A stretch of DNA of 37,257 bases from positions 1 through 37,257 of the forward strand of contig JAJUHF010000016.1 of the NCBI GenBank assembly GCA_029268045.1. Direction: 5' to 3'. The notes under the pieces are model-generated. The model ran no database searches. It had not been told where the DNA came from and was given only the letters and a program-made list of their open reading frames with translations. This document shows positions 7,497 to 17,075 of the stretch, piece after piece (the first letter of the stretch is position 1; the number at the start of each line of letters is the position of its first letter). The stretch comes from Anseongella ginsenosidimutans (GTDB taxonomy: Bacteria > Bacteroidota > Bacteroidia > Sphingobacteriales > Sphingobacteriaceae). Made by a program: the position numbers and the translations under genes.

Positions 7497-9407
7497 CTAA
7501 AAGATCAAATAGTTCAACAGAAAGATCAGGATGATTCCTGCAACCATATAAAACAAGTAACTGCCAATTCTGCCTGTCTGCAATAGCCGGAGGGTGGACG
7601 AGAACGCCAGGATGGTACTCCCCACGCCGTTCACGATGCCGTCGATAAAGCGTTTGTCCATCACCCGGTAAAAGAAACCCGATAACGCATCCAGCGGACG
7701 CACGATCAAGGCCTGGTAGAGCTCATCTACATAGAATTTATGGTACGACCAGGCAACCAGTCCGCTCCGCTGCACGGTATCCTCTGCCGGAACCCTTTTC
7801 TTTTTCACGTAAAGGGACCAGGCCATGCCAATGGAAACCAACACCCCAAGGACCGATATTCCCATAAGGATCCATTCCGTACTGTGGGGAACGTGCATGG
7901 CGGGCAATACTTCCTGACTCGCCGCAAATACCGGAGCAAGGAAGCCTCCAAGCAGATGAGCCTGCCGCGCGAACACTTCGGGAATACCCAGGAAACCGCC
8001 CACCACCGACAGGACAGCCAGCAGGATCAAGGGAACCGTCATGCTGGCGGGAGATTCATGGATCCCCTGTTTCTCTTTCGCGGTTCCGCGGAAATCACCC
8101 CAAAACGTGAGGAAAAGCATCCGGAACATATAGAAAGCCGTCAGCAGCGCGCCGGCAAAGCCAAGTACCCACAGCAGCGGGTCCCTGGAAAAGGCGTGCG
8201 CCAGGATCTCATCCTTCGAGAAAAAGCCCGAAAACGGCGGGATCCCGGAAATAGCCAGGGTTGCCAGCAGCATGGTCAGGAAGGTAACGGGCATGGCCTT
8301 TTTCAGTCCGCCCATCCGGCGCATGTCCTGTTGGTCGTGGAGCGCGTGAATCACGCTGCCTGCTCCAAGAAACAGCAAAGCCTTGAAGAACGCATGGGTC
8401 ATGACATGAAACACGGCGCCCGTAAACGCGCCCACGCCCAGCGCCAGGAACATGTATCCCAGCTGACTTACCGTGGAATAGGCCAATACCTTTTTAATAT
8501 CGTTTTGTGTCAATGCGATGAGCGCCGCGAAGATGGCCGTTGCCAATCCGGTAATTGCGACCACGGTCATGGCAACCGGGGAGAGCGCATACAGTATATT
8601 GGACCGCGCCACCATGTAAACGCCCGCCGTTACCATGGTAGCAGCATGGATCAGGGCCGAAACCGGAGTAGGCCCCGCCATGGCGTCCGGCAGCCAGGTG
8701 TAAAGCGGAAGCTGCGCGCTTTTGCCGACTGCGCCGATAAACAGGCACAGGGTAATCGCCAGAAGACGTCCGTCACCGGATTGGAAACCGGCGGCCTGTG
8801 GGAAAATTTCTGTAAAATCCGTGCTTCCGAAGGTGGCGATCAACAGGAAGATCCCCAGGAGAAATCCGAGGTCCCCGATGCGGTTCATGATAAATGCCTT
8901 TTTGGCTGCATCATTATACGCATCGTTCTTGTACCAGAAGCCGATCAGGAGGTACGAACACAGGCCCACTCCTTCCCAGCCGATGAACATGATCGCATAA
9001 CCCGCGCCCATGACCAGGATCAGCATAAAAAAAACGAACAGATTCAGGTAGGAAAAAAACTTTCCGAAGCCCTGGTCCGCGTGCATGTATCCCGCCGAAT
9101 AAACATGGATCAGAAACCCAATGCCCGTAATGACCAGAAGCCACACGCAGGTTAGCGGATCAACATAAAATGAAAAGGGGATCTGCAGGCTTCCCGCACG
9201 AATCCATTCGAATAGTTTCACGGTCACGCCGGTTTCGGCGCTCCCCTGCAACTCAAAAAATACGAGAACGCTCAGTATGAAGGAGCATAGGACCGAAGCG
9301 CTGCCAATGACGGCGGCAGTCTTTTTGGAGATCCGGCTCCTTCCCAGTCCGTTGATCAAAAATCCCAGGAAAGGAAGCAAAGGTATTAACCAGGATTTTT
9401 CTATCAT
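7497..9407 (-). CDS. nuoL: NADH-quinone oxidoreductase subunit L
   Basis: The 636-residue subunit is the distal proton-pumping antiporter-like subunit of complex I, with a long amphipathic lateral helix near its C-terminus. Motifs seen include FIGWEGVGLCSYLLIGFWY (conserved Glu), GKSAQLPLYTWLPDAMAGPTPVSALIHAATMV, and KKVLAYSTVSQLGYMFLALG. I place the start at 9407 because this ATG overlaps the nuoK stop as TAATG, a typical coupling arrangement; a GTG six bases further upstream is in frame but less convincing. The C-terminal part ends in a hydrophobic anchor (FYMVAGIILIFLLNYLIF). Confidence 0.97.
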   Translation of the reverse strand: MIEKSWLIPLLPFLGFLINGLGRSRISKKTAAVIGSASVLCSFILSVLVFFELQGSAETGVTVKLFEWIRAGSLQIPFSFYVDPLTCVWLLVITGIGFLIHVYSAGYMHADQGFGKFFSYLNLFVFFMLILVMGAGYAIMFIGWEGVGLCSYLLIGFWYKNDAYNDAAKKAFIMNRIGDLGFLLGIFLLIATFGSTDFTEIFPQAAGFQSGDGRLLAITLCLFIGAVGKSAQLPLYTWLPDAMAGPTPVSALIHAATMVTAGVYMVARSNILYALSPVAMTVVAITGLATAIFAALIALTQNDIKKVLAYSTVSQLGYMFLALGVGAFTGAVFHVMTHAFFKALLFLGAGSVIHALHDQQDMRRMGGLKKAMPVTFLTMLLATLAISGIPPFSGFFSKDEILAHAFSRDPLLWVLGFAGALLTAFYMFRMLFLTFWGDFRGTAKEKQGIHESPASMTVPLILLAVLSVVGGFLGIPEVFARQAHLLGGFLAPVFAASQEVLPAMHVPHSTEWILMGISVLGVLVSIGMAWSLYVKKKRVPAEDTVQRSGLVAWSYHKFYVDELYQALIVRPLDALSGFFYRVMDKRFIDGIVNGVGSTILAFSSTLRLLQTGRIGSYLFYMVAGIILIFLLNYLIF

Positions 9408-9748
9408 TACCACTTCAGTTTATTCATAATATCGATGTCCACGGAGCCCGTGTTCCGATAAATCATTACGATAATGGCCAGCCCCACGGCCACTTCCGCC
9501 GCAGCCACAGCCATGATGAAAAAGACGAAAACCTGTCCCGACGGATCGCCGTGATGTACGGAAAAGGCTGCAAGCAACAGATTTACCGCGTTCAGCATCA
9601 ATTCGACCGACATCAGAATAATAATCGCGTTCCTCCGGGTGAGCACGCCGATCACACCCACGATAAACAAGGCCGTGCTGAACCAGATATAATGTTCCAG
9701 CGGTATCGATTGTATGGTTTGCAATGTGTCTTCCAAATTCTTTATCAT
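9407..9748 (-). CDS. nuoK: NADH-quinone oxidoreductase subunit K
   Basis: This 113-residue, three-helix subunit of complex I is homologous to ND4L and MrpC. The conserved glutamates lie in [17 protein letters not shown] and [19 protein letters not shown], both needed for the membrane proton path in the family. It has a slightly longer N-terminus than E. coli NuoK. The stop codon overlaps the nuoL ATG by one base, and it starts 8 bases after nuoJ. Assignment is secure from motif and position. Confidence 0.96.
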   Translation of the reverse strand: MIKNLEDTLQTIQSIPLEHYIWFSTALFIVGVIGVLTRRNAIIILMSVELMLNAVNLLLAAFSVHHGDPSGQVFVFFIMAVAAAEVAVGLAIIVMIYRNTGSVDIDIMNKLKW

Positions 9749-9756
9749 TTATCCGG

Positions 9757-10254
<498 letters not shown>

Positions 10255-10277
10255 AATGATTCAGGGCGCGAATTTAG

Positions 10278-10787
10278 TTATTTTAATAATGGCTCCAATA
10301 ATTTGTCCTTGCCATATATGAAATTCTTCCGGTCCACATCGGCCGGTGCAATATCCCCATCCAGGTAGATCGCCTGCTTTGGACAGGCTTCTTCGCAGAA
10401 CCCGCAGAAAATGCAACGCAGCATGTTGATCTCATAAACCGCAGCGTACTTTTCTTCGCGGTACAGGTGCTCCTCGCCGGGCTTGCGTTCGTCGGCGATC
10501 ATGGTGATCGCTTCAGCCGGACAGGATAGTGCGCACAGCCCACAGGCCGTACAACGCTCCCTGCCTTCTTCGTCCCGTTTCAACGAGTGGATACCACGGA
10601 AGTTGACAGAAAATTCGCGCCGTTGTTCGGGGTACTGGATGGTGGCCTTCTTCTTGAACAAGTGTTTGAACGTAATGGCCAGCCCCTGCACGATGGACGG
10701 GAGGTAGATCCGCTCCAAAAAGTTCATCGGTTTTTTCTCCAGCACCTTCTTCCGGCCCGTCAACGATATGTTTTCCAATTTTTCCAT
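10278..10787 (-). CDS. nuoI: NADH-quinone oxidoreductase subunit I
   Basis: The 169-residue peripheral subunit carries two ferredoxin-like [4Fe-4S] clusters (N6a and N6b) that pass electrons to N2 in NuoB. Both cysteine motifs are intact: CTACGLCALSCPAEAI and CIFCGFCEEACPKQAI. The N-terminal segment has an amphipathic FLERIYLPSIVQGLAITFKHLFKK stretch that contacts the membrane arm. The ATG at 10787 gives a 20-residue basic extension; a second in-frame ATG (NFLERIYLP) at 10727 is an alternative start. It follows nuoH after 41 bases, the second-largest gap within the operon after the 52 bases between nuoF and nuoG. Confidence 0.97.
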   Translation of the reverse strand: MEKLENISLTGRKKVLEKKPMNFLERIYLPSIVQGLAITFKHLFKKKATIQYPEQRREFSVNFRGIHSLKRDEEGRERCTACGLCALSCPAEAITMIADERKPGEEHLYREEKYAAVYEINMLRCIFCGFCEEACPKQAIYLDGDIAPADVDRKNFIYGKDKLLEPLLK

Positions 10788-10828
10788 TTCTGTTATATCT
10801 TTCCGTATATCACTCCAGTCTTTGCAGA

Positions 10829-11866
10829 TCAGTTCCCTGTCAGCCAGATCACAACGCCGGTGATGACGATATTGGCGATGGCCAGCGGGATCATGATGTT
10901 CCAGCCAAGTTTCATCAACTGATCATAACGGAAACGCGGAACCGTCCAGCGCACCCAGATGAAGAAGAAGATGAAAAGCAATACTTTGACGAACATGGCG
11001 CCCACGCCAATGAGTGTGATCCAGTTCTGGGAAACACCGGCCTGAGCCAGCGCGTCCATTCCCGGGAAATTATAGCCGCCGAAATAAAGCGTGGACATCA
11101 CTGCCGATGCCACAAAAATATTGATGTATTCCGCAAACAGGAAAAAACCCAGCTTCATGCTGGAATATTCCGTATGGTAGCCTCCTACGAGTTCGGTCTC
11201 ACATTCCACCAAGTCAAAGGGGTTGCGGTTGGTTTCGGCAAACGAGCAGGTGAGGAAGAGGATGAAGCCCAGGGGCTGATACCAGATATTCCAATTGAAA
11301 CCACGCTGCTGCTCCACGATCTCTCCCAGGCTCAGGGTCCCGGTAACCATCAGCAGGGCAATGAGGGAAAGTCCCAGGGATATCTCATAACTGATATTCT
11401 GGGAAGCTGCCCGGATTGCACTCAGAAGCGAATATTTATTGTTGGAGGCCCAGCCGCCGATCATGATCCCGTATACCCCAAGAGCCACCACCCCGAAAAT
11501 GTACAGGATCCCGATATTCACATCGGCTATCTGCAGGGAAACGGTACGGCCTCCGATCTCGAGCTCTTCGCCCCAGGGAATAACCGCGGTACCCACACAG
11601 GCCATCAACATGGCCAGGGAGGGCCCCAGGACAAACAGGAAGCGGTTTGCTTCCCGCGGAATGATCTCTTCCTTGGTAAATAATTTGACTCCATCGGCCA
11701 GCGGCTGCAGTATTCCAAAAGGTCCGGCACGGTTCGGCCCATACCGGTCTTGCAGAAAACCGGCTATTTTTCTTTCGGCAAGCGTGGTGTACATGGCGGT
11801 CACCAGGCTGATACCCAGTACAACCGAGATCAGGATTACTTTTTCTATAAGCAGCGCAATATCCAT
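10829..11866 (-). CDS. nuoH: NADH-quinone oxidoreductase subunit H
   Basis: The 345-residue membrane subunit (ND1 homologue) forms the quinone-binding tunnel with NuoB and NuoD. The signature loops are clear: RKIAGFLQDRYGPNRAGPFGILQPLADGVKL near residue 32, FAETNRNPFDLVECETELVGGYHTEYSSMKLGFFLFAEY in the middle, and IWVRWTVPRFRYDQLMKLGW near the C-terminus. These carry the charged residues lining the E-channel. Its ATG begins immediately after the last base of the nuoG stop, so the two are probably translationally coupled. Confidence 0.97.
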   Translation of the reverse strand: MDIALLIEKVILISVVLGISLVTAMYTTLAERKIAGFLQDRYGPNRAGPFGILQPLADGVKLFTKEEIIPREANRFLFVLGPSLAMLMACVGTAVIPWGEELEIGGRTVSLQIADVNIGILYIFGVVALGVYGIMIGGWASNNKYSLLSAIRAASQNISYEISLGLSLIALLMVTGTLSLGEIVEQQRGFNWNIWYQPLGFILFLTCSFAETNRNPFDLVECETELVGGYHTEYSSMKLGFFLFAEYINIFVASAVMSTLYFGGYNFPGMDALAQAGVSQNWITLIGVGAMFVKVLLFIFFFIWVRWTVPRFRYDQLMKLGWNIMIPLAIANIVITGVVIWLTGN

Positions 11867-12817
11867 TTATCGTTTATCTATTACGGGGACCACTTTGCTG
11901 TCGTAATGATTCGCAGAGATCACCGATTGGCGTTCAACCTTCGCGGGGCCTTCGATCACCCAGTCTTTCGTTCTTTTTTTGTCGTAACGGCAGGTATTGC
12001 AGATAAACTCGTGCACCTCCCCGTATTCATCTTTCCGCCCGGTTACCCGAAGCACATCGTCGCCTTTGTACCAGAGGGTTACCCGTCCACAACATTTGTC
12101 GCAGTCGCGGTGAGCCCATACGGGCTTGGTAAACCAAACCCGGTTTTTAAACCGGAATGTTTTATCGGTAAGGGCTCCCACCGGACAGACGTCGATCATA
12201 TTTCCCGAAAAATCATTGTCAATGGCCTTTTCCACGTAGGTGCTGATCTCCGCCATATCGCCCCGGCCCACGATGCCGTGTACGCGTTGGTCGGTCAGCT
12301 GATTGGCCACATACACGCAGCGATAGCAAAGGATACAGCGATTCATGTGCAGCTGGATCTTATCGCCGATATCGATCCGTTCAAAAGTCCTCCGGTTAAA
12401 CTCATACCGGGTAGCCTCCGTACCGTGTTCGTAGGAAAGGTCCTGCAATTTGCACTCCCCGGCCTGGTCGCAAACGGGACAATCCAGCGGATGATTGATC
12501 AACAGGAATTCCACCACCCCTTTCCGGGCTTCCTGCACTTCAGGTGAGGTGAGGTTCTGCACCTCCATCCCATCCATGACAGTCGTCCGGCAGGAAGCCA
12601 TCAGTTTGGGCATGGGACGGGGGTCCTTTTCGGAACCCTTGCTTACTTTGACCAAACAGGTCCGGCATTTTCCCCCGGAACCTTCCAGTGAGGAGTAATA
12701 ACACATGGCCGGGGGGACGAGGTCTCCCCCAATCTGCCGGGCAGCGTTGAGGATGGTGGTCCCCGGCTCTACCTCGGTGCTTACTCCGTCTATGGTTATT
12801 TTATACTTTTCTGACAT
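11867..12817 (-). CDS. nuoG: NADH-quinone oxidoreductase subunit G, short form
   Basis: At 316 residues this is far shorter than the 700-900 residues of NuoG in E. coli or Thermus. The N-terminal iron-sulfur part is complete: the [2Fe-2S] N1b ligands C39, C51, C54 and C76; the His-Cys N3 site H109, C113, C116, C122; and the N4 site C161, C164, C167 with C211 in CPVGALT. After that comes only a short tail with C239-x2-C242-C243 and C273-x2-C276, which resembles the start of the molybdopterin-oxidoreductase region. The large molybdopterin-like domain is absent. The gene is not broken, since nuoH starts at the very next base. Short NuoG proteins are, as I recall, usual in Bacteroidota. It relays electrons from NuoF to NuoB/I. 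Confidence 0.93.
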   Translation of the reverse strand: MSEKYKITIDGVSTEVEPGTTILNAARQIGGDLVPPAMCYYSSLEGSGGKCRTCLVKVSKGSEKDPRPMPKLMASCRTTVMDGMEVQNLTSPEVQEARKGVVEFLLINHPLDCPVCDQAGECKLQDLSYEHGTEATRYEFNRRTFERIDIGDKIQLHMNRCILCYRCVYVANQLTDQRVHGIVGRGDMAEISTYVEKAIDNDFSGNMIDVCPVGALTDKTFRFKNRVWFTKPVWAHRDCDKCCGRVTLWYKGDDVLRVTGRKDEYGEVHEFICNTCRYDKKRTKDWVIEGPAKVERQSVISANHYDSKVVPVIDKR

Positions 12818-12869
12818 GCTGCTTTTGTTTAATCATTCCCGCCTCCCGGCTGCGGCTGATCCCCTTTCA

Positions 12870-14231
12870 TCAGGCCTCAGCGGCCTGGACAGGCAAGGGA
12901 TCGGCATAACCGGCCAACCCGTAATTCCGTTCCTGGCTAAGGCGGGGTTCCCGGACGTGCCATTCAAATTCGTCCCGGAAATGCCGGATGGCGCTTCCCA
13001 CGGGCCAGGCCGCCGCATCGCCCAGGGGACAGATCGTGTTCCCTTCGATTTTGGCTGCCACATCCACCAACAGATCGATGTCGCTCATTTTGCCGTGCCC
13101 GTATTCGATCCGATGCAGCACTTTCTCCATCCATCCGGTTCCTTCCCGGCAGGGGCTGCATTGGCCGCAGGATTCGTGATGGTAAAAACGGGTGAAATTC
13201 CAGGTGTTCCGGACAATACAGGCATCCTCGTCCATTACGATGAATCCGCCCGACCCCAGCATGGTACCTGAGACGAAACCTCCTTCGGCCAGTGACTCGT
13301 AACTCATCAGCCGGGATTCGCCTGCCATGGTTTTGAGGATCAGATTGGCCGGAAGCACGGGCACGGATGAACCTCCGGCCACGACCGCTTTTAACCGCTT
13401 TCCTCCGGCAATTCCGCCACAGTATTCGTCCGAATAAATAAACTCTTCTACCGGCAGGCCCAGTTCAATTTCATAAATGCCGGGTTTGTTGATATTTCCG
13501 CAGGCGGAAATGAGTTTGGTCCCCGTACTGCGTCCGATCCCGATCTTGGCATATTCGTCTCCCCCATGCTGTACGATCCAGCTGGTGGCTGCAATGGTTT
13601 CCACATTGTTTACCACCGTGGGACATCCCCATACGCCCGAAACCGCAGGGAACGGGGGCTTGATCCGCGGGTTTCCACGCTTCCCTTCCAGCGATTCAAT
13701 CAGGGCGGTTTCTTCCCCGCAGATATACGCGCCGCCACCGGGCTGCACGTAAAGTTCCAGGTCGTATCCGCTCCCCAGAATGTTCTTTCCGAGGAAGCCT
13801 TTTTCCCGCGCTTCGGAAATGGCCTTTTCCAGTATCCGGATCACGTAGAACAATTCTCCCCGGACGTATATATACGAAGTGTTCGCGCCCAGCGCGAAAC
13901 TGGAAACGATCATGCCTTCAATGAGGGAATGTGGGTTGCGGACCATGAGGTCGCGGTCTTTGAATGTCCCCGGTTCGCTTTCATCCGCGTTGCAGACCAA
14001 ATAACGGGGCACGCCCTCGGGCTTGGCCAGGAAACTCCACTTCAACCCGGTAGGGAATCCTGCACCGCCGCGCCCGCGCAGCCCGGATTTCTTGACTTCT
14101 TCCAGAACCTCATCCGGGGTCATGGTTTTCAGGGCCTTTTCAACGGCTGCATACCCGCCTTGTTTCCGATACACCTCCATGGTTTCTATACCGGGAACGT
14201 CGTTATGTGCTGTTAATATCTTCATTCCCAT
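12870..14231 (-). CDS. nuoF: NADH-quinone oxidoreductase subunit F (NADH and FMN binding)
   Basis: The 453-residue soluble subunit binds NADH and FMN and the N3-type [4Fe-4S] cluster at the tip of the hydrophilic arm. The glycine-rich NADH/FMN motif is GLRGRGGAGFPTGLKWSF (about residues 50-67), the second FMN motif is GAGAYICGEETALIESLEG-like (here GGGAYICGEETALIESLEG), and the cluster ligands are SCGQCSPCREGTGW with a later CPLGDAAAWP cysteine. One base separates its ATG from the nuoE stop; an in-frame ATG at 14225 is equally possible. A 52-base gap follows before nuoG. Length is standard. Confidence 0.97.
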   Translation of the reverse strand: MGMKILTAHNDVPGIETMEVYRKQGGYAAVEKALKTMTPDEVLEEVKKSGLRGRGGAGFPTGLKWSFLAKPEGVPRYLVCNADESEPGTFKDRDLMVRNPHSLIEGMIVSSFALGANTSYIYVRGELFYVIRILEKAISEAREKGFLGKNILGSGYDLELYVQPGGGAYICGEETALIESLEGKRGNPRIKPPFPAVSGVWGCPTVVNNVETIAATSWIVQHGGDEYAKIGIGRSTGTKLISACGNINKPGIYEIELGLPVEEFIYSDEYCGGIAGGKRLKAVVAGGSSVPVLPANLILKTMAGESRLMSYESLAEGGFVSGTMLGSGGFIVMDEDACIVRNTWNFTRFYHHESCGQCSPCREGTGWMEKVLHRIEYGHGKMSDIDLLVDVAAKIEGNTICPLGDAAAWPVGSAIRHFRDEFEWHVREPRLSQERNYGLAGYADPLPVQAAEA

Positions 14232-14232
14232 A

Positions 14233-14757
14233 TCAACAATAGGTTGCCCTTTTATTTTCCTTTCTGAACTGCTCCAGCAACTCGTCGGCTTTTTCCGGAG
14301 TCAGCCGTTCGTAATAGGTGGCGCCCACCTGCATGACCGGACCAAAGCCGCATGCAGCAAGGCATTCCACGGTTTTCAGGGTAAACATGCCGTCGGGCGT
14401 GGTTTCCCCCGGCTTGATTCCCAGCTTCGTTTCCAGATGAGACTGCAGTTTTTCGGCCCCTACCAGGCAACAGGGGCCTGTACGGCATACTTCCAACACG
14501 TATTTTCCAACCGGTTTCAGGTTGAACATGGTATAAAAAGAAGCCACTTCATAGACTTCAATCGGCTGGATACCGAGCAGGTCCGCCACGTAATCCATTA
14601 CTTCAGGACTGAGCCAATTGTCGAACTCGGCCTGGGCAATGTGTAGCACCGGAAGAAGGGCCGACTTTTGCCGTCCTTCCGGGTAACGTCCGATGATCTC
14701 GTATACCTCCGCCAAGCGTTCCGCCGAAAACCGTATTTCTCTTGTATCGATGTCCAT
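14233..14757 (-). CDS. nuoE: NADH-quinone oxidoreductase subunit E
   Basis: The 174-residue subunit has a thioredoxin-like fold with the [2Fe-2S] cluster N1a. The four ligand cysteines fall in CRTGPCCLVGAEKL (C-x4-C) and CLAACGFGPVMQV (C-x3-C). The preceding VYEVASFYTMFNLKPVGKYVLEVC stretch is characteristic. It pairs with NuoF and accepts an electron from FMN. It begins 10 bases after nuoD and is followed after a single base by nuoF. Confidence 0.97.
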   Translation of the reverse strand: MDIDTREIRFSAERLAEVYEIIGRYPEGRQKSALLPVLHIAQAEFDNWLSPEVMDYVADLLGIQPIEVYEVASFYTMFNLKPVGKYVLEVCRTGPCCLVGAEKLQSHLETKLGIKPGETTPDGMFTLKTVECLAACGFGPVMQVGATYYERLTPEKADELLEQFRKENKRATYC

Positions 14758-14767
14758 TGTCTTTCCT

Positions 14768-15970
14768 TTAAGCGTCGAGCTCTCCCGCGATCACGTTCAT
14801 GCTGCTCATCGTTAAGATTGCATCGGAGAGCAGTCCGCCTACGATCAGGTCAGGGAAGGCCTGGTAGTTGATAAAACTGGGACGCCTGAAATGCAACCGG
14901 AACGGGGAACGCCCCCCGTCCGTGATGAGGTAAAAGCCCAGTTCCCCGTTGGCGCCTTCCACTGCATGGTACACTTCGGTGGCGGGATTTTCCACTTCTC
15001 CCATGACGATCTTGAAATGATAGATCAATGCCTCCATGTTGTTGTACACTTCCTGTTTGGGCGGAAGGTAATATTCGGGTACGTCGGCATGAAATACTCC
15101 CTCCGGTTCCTTTTTCAGCTTTTCCATCGCCTGCTCAATAATGCGGAGGCTTTGCCATATTTCTTCGTTCCGAACAATGAACCGGTCGTAACAATCGCCG
15201 CTGGTGCCTACCGGCACTTCGAACTCAAAATCTTCATACGAGGAATACGGCTCCAGCACCCGCACATCGTAATCCAAGCCGGCGGCCCGCAACAGCGGTC
15301 CGGTCCAGCTATAGCCGAGCGCCTGCTCTACCGTGATGGGACTGACGCCCGTGCAACGGTCAATGAAAATCCGGTTCCGGTTGAAGAGGTTCTCAAAATC
15401 CTTCATCACCGGCGGGAACTCTTTTATAAATTGCCGGATCCTGTCAAATGCTTTTTCGCTGAAATCGCGTTCAAAACCGCCAATTCGTCCGATATTGGTG
15501 GTTAACCGTGCTCCGCATATCTCCTCAAAAATATCGTAGATCTTTTCCCGCTCCTCAAACAGGTATAGGAAACCCGAATACGCGCCGCTGTCCACTCCCA
15601 GAATTCCATTGCAGATCAAATGGTCGGCAATCCGGCTAAGTTCCATGACAATCACCCGCATGTAATCTACCCGCTTGGGAAGTTCCAAACCCAGCATCTT
15701 TTCGACCGTCATGTGCCAGCCCATGTTATTAATCGGGGCGGAACAGTAATTAAGACGATCGGTAAGGGGTGTGATCTGGTAGAAGGGCCGGTGTTCGGCA
15801 ATCTTTTCGAAAGCGCGGTGAATATAGCCGATAGTCGGATCAGCCGACACGATCCGCTCTCCGTCCATTTTCAATATATTCTGGAAAACTCCGTGCGTGG
15901 CCGGGTGGGTGGGACCCAGGTTTAAGGTGGTGATATCCCTTTGCTCGCTATCTTCCAAAAAAGTCGTCAT
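14768..15970 (-). CDS. nuoD: NADH-quinone oxidoreductase subunit D
   Basis: The 400-residue 49-kDa-type subunit is homologous to the large subunit of [NiFe] hydrogenases and forms the quinone site with NuoB. NLGPTHPATHGVFQNIL near the N-terminus carries the conserved histidine that contacts quinone, and GYIHRAFEKIAEHRPFYQITPLTDRLNYC is also typical. The protein ends near FPDLIVGGLLSDAILTMSSMNVIAGELDA, the expected C-terminus. NuoC and NuoD are separate here rather than fused. The two genes overlap by 23 bases, indicating coupled translation. Confidence 0.97.
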   Translation of the reverse strand: MTTFLEDSEQRDITTLNLGPTHPATHGVFQNILKMDGERIVSADPTIGYIHRAFEKIAEHRPFYQITPLTDRLNYCSAPINNMGWHMTVEKMLGLELPKRVDYMRVIVMELSRIADHLICNGILGVDSGAYSGFLYLFEEREKIYDIFEEICGARLTTNIGRIGGFERDFSEKAFDRIRQFIKEFPPVMKDFENLFNRNRIFIDRCTGVSPITVEQALGYSWTGPLLRAAGLDYDVRVLEPYSSYEDFEFEVPVGTSGDCYDRFIVRNEEIWQSLRIIEQAMEKLKKEPEGVFHADVPEYYLPPKQEVYNNMEALIYHFKIVMGEVENPATEVYHAVEGANGELGFYLITDGGRSPFRLHFRRPSFINYQAFPDLIVGGLLSDAILTMSSMNVIAGELDA

Positions 15971-16451
15971 TCTTGTCTCTCCTATTAGGGTCTTCCAGGG
16001 GAAATTCCTTTCGCATCGGAAAGGCGACCATATCGTCCATATTCAGTATGCGCCGCAGGTCCGGATGGCCCTCAAAGATGATTCCGAAGAAATCGTACGT
16101 TTCCCGCTCCATCCAGTTGGCTCCCGGAAATAAATGGGTCAGCGTGGAAATCCGGGGATTGTTCAATGGCAGAAATGCTTTGAGGCGGATGCGACGATTA
16201 AGGGCCATACTCTGCAGGTGGCATACCACCCCCAGGGGCAGTTCCTGTTCCGGGTAATGTACGCCGGTGATATCCGTTAAAAAACGGAATGCGAGGGACG
16301 CATCCTCTTTCAGGTATGCGACTATCTTGGGCAGTGTCTCCCTGTCGGTTGTAATGGTTAGCAAGCCTTTGGGCTCACTGACCTCAAGCATGGCGTTCGG
16401 AAAGCGGGCGTTCAGTTTATCCAGGATACCCTGATTGGTAATAATTCCCAT
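15948..16451 (-). CDS. nuoC: NADH-quinone oxidoreductase subunit C
   Basis: The 167-residue 30-kDa-type subunit is a structural part of the hydrophilic arm. The signature region reads TLTHLFPGANWMERETYDFFGIIFEGHPDLRRILNMDDMVAFPMRKEFPLED, matching the respiratory-chain 30 kDa pattern (E-R-E-x-x-D-x-F-G and the downstream R-R-I-L). It starts two bases after the nuoB stop and overlaps nuoD by 23 bases. No cofactor is expected. Confidence 0.96.
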   Translation of the reverse strand: MGIITNQGILDKLNARFPNAMLEVSEPKGLLTITTDRETLPKIVAYLKEDASLAFRFLTDITGVHYPEQELPLGVVCHLQSMALNRRIRLKAFLPLNNPRISTLTHLFPGANWMERETYDFFGIIFEGHPDLRRILNMDDMVAFPMRKEFPLEDPNRRDKNDDFFGR

Positions 16452-16452
16452 T

Positions 16453-16995
16453 TTATTGTATCCCGTATTTAGCCATTAATTCTTTGTATTCTTCTGAACC
16501 GCGGCGACGGACCGATTCGTTTCGAACCAATTCCTGTACGCGCATCAGCCCGTCAATAATTGCTTCCGGACGGGGCGGACATCCAGGAACGTATACATCC
16601 ACCGGGATGACCTCATCGATTCCCTGCAATACACTGTAGGTGTCAAAAATACCGCCGCTGGACGCGCAGGCTCCAACCGCCATTACCCAGCGTGGCTCCG
16701 CCATCTGTAGATATACCTGTCGTAAAACAGGCCCCATCTTCTTGGCAATGGTTCCCATGACCATCAGCAAATCTGCCTGACGAGGCGAAAAACTGGGGCG
16801 CTCCGAACCAAAGCGCGCAATATCATAATTCGCACCCATGGTAGCCATAAACTCAATACCGCAGCAGGATGTTGCAAAAGGTAGGGGCCACAGGGAATGT
16901 GACCGGGCCAGGCCAACCGCCTTATCCAGACGGGTTGCGAAAAAGCCGGAGCCTTCCACTCCCGCAGGTGCATCAACTAATTGTATATCACTCAT
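16453..16995 (-). CDS. nuoB: NADH-quinone oxidoreductase subunit B
   Basis: This subunit carries the terminal [4Fe-4S] cluster N2 that reduces quinone. All ligands are present: the tandem cysteines in PFATSCCGIEFMA, the cysteine in AVGACASSGGIFDTYS, and the one in VYVPGCPPRPEAIIDGL. I start it at the ATG at 16995 (180 residues), because a purine-rich GAGGGAAG stretch sits just upstream; an open extension to a TTG at 17031 is possible but less likely. It follows nuoA after a gap of 80 bases with this start. Confidence 0.96.
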   Translation of the reverse strand: MSDIQLVDAPAGVEGSGFFATRLDKAVGLARSHSLWPLPFATSCCGIEFMATMGANYDIARFGSERPSFSPRQADLLMVMGTIAKKMGPVLRQVYLQMAEPRWVMAVGACASSGGIFDTYSVLQGIDEVIPVDVYVPGCPPRPEAIIDGLMRVQELVRNESVRRRGSEEYKELMAKYGIQ

Positions 16996-17075
16996 TTTCT
17001 TCCCTCTCTCTCTGGCCTTTTCCGGCTTCAAATTTAAGCCTTTATGCGCAGAGTATCAAGTTTGGCACGGGCAGA

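Noticed and set aside
7740-9155. A 471-codon open frame on the plus strand opposite nuoL
   Set aside because: It is rich in Arg, Gln, His and Gly with no domain, while the minus strand carries the full set of nuoL motifs. It is a GC-driven shadow frame.
11867-12817. A frameshift or premature stop in nuoG
   Set aside because: There is no coding remnant of the missing molybdopterin domain downstream; nuoH begins at the next base, so the short form is real.
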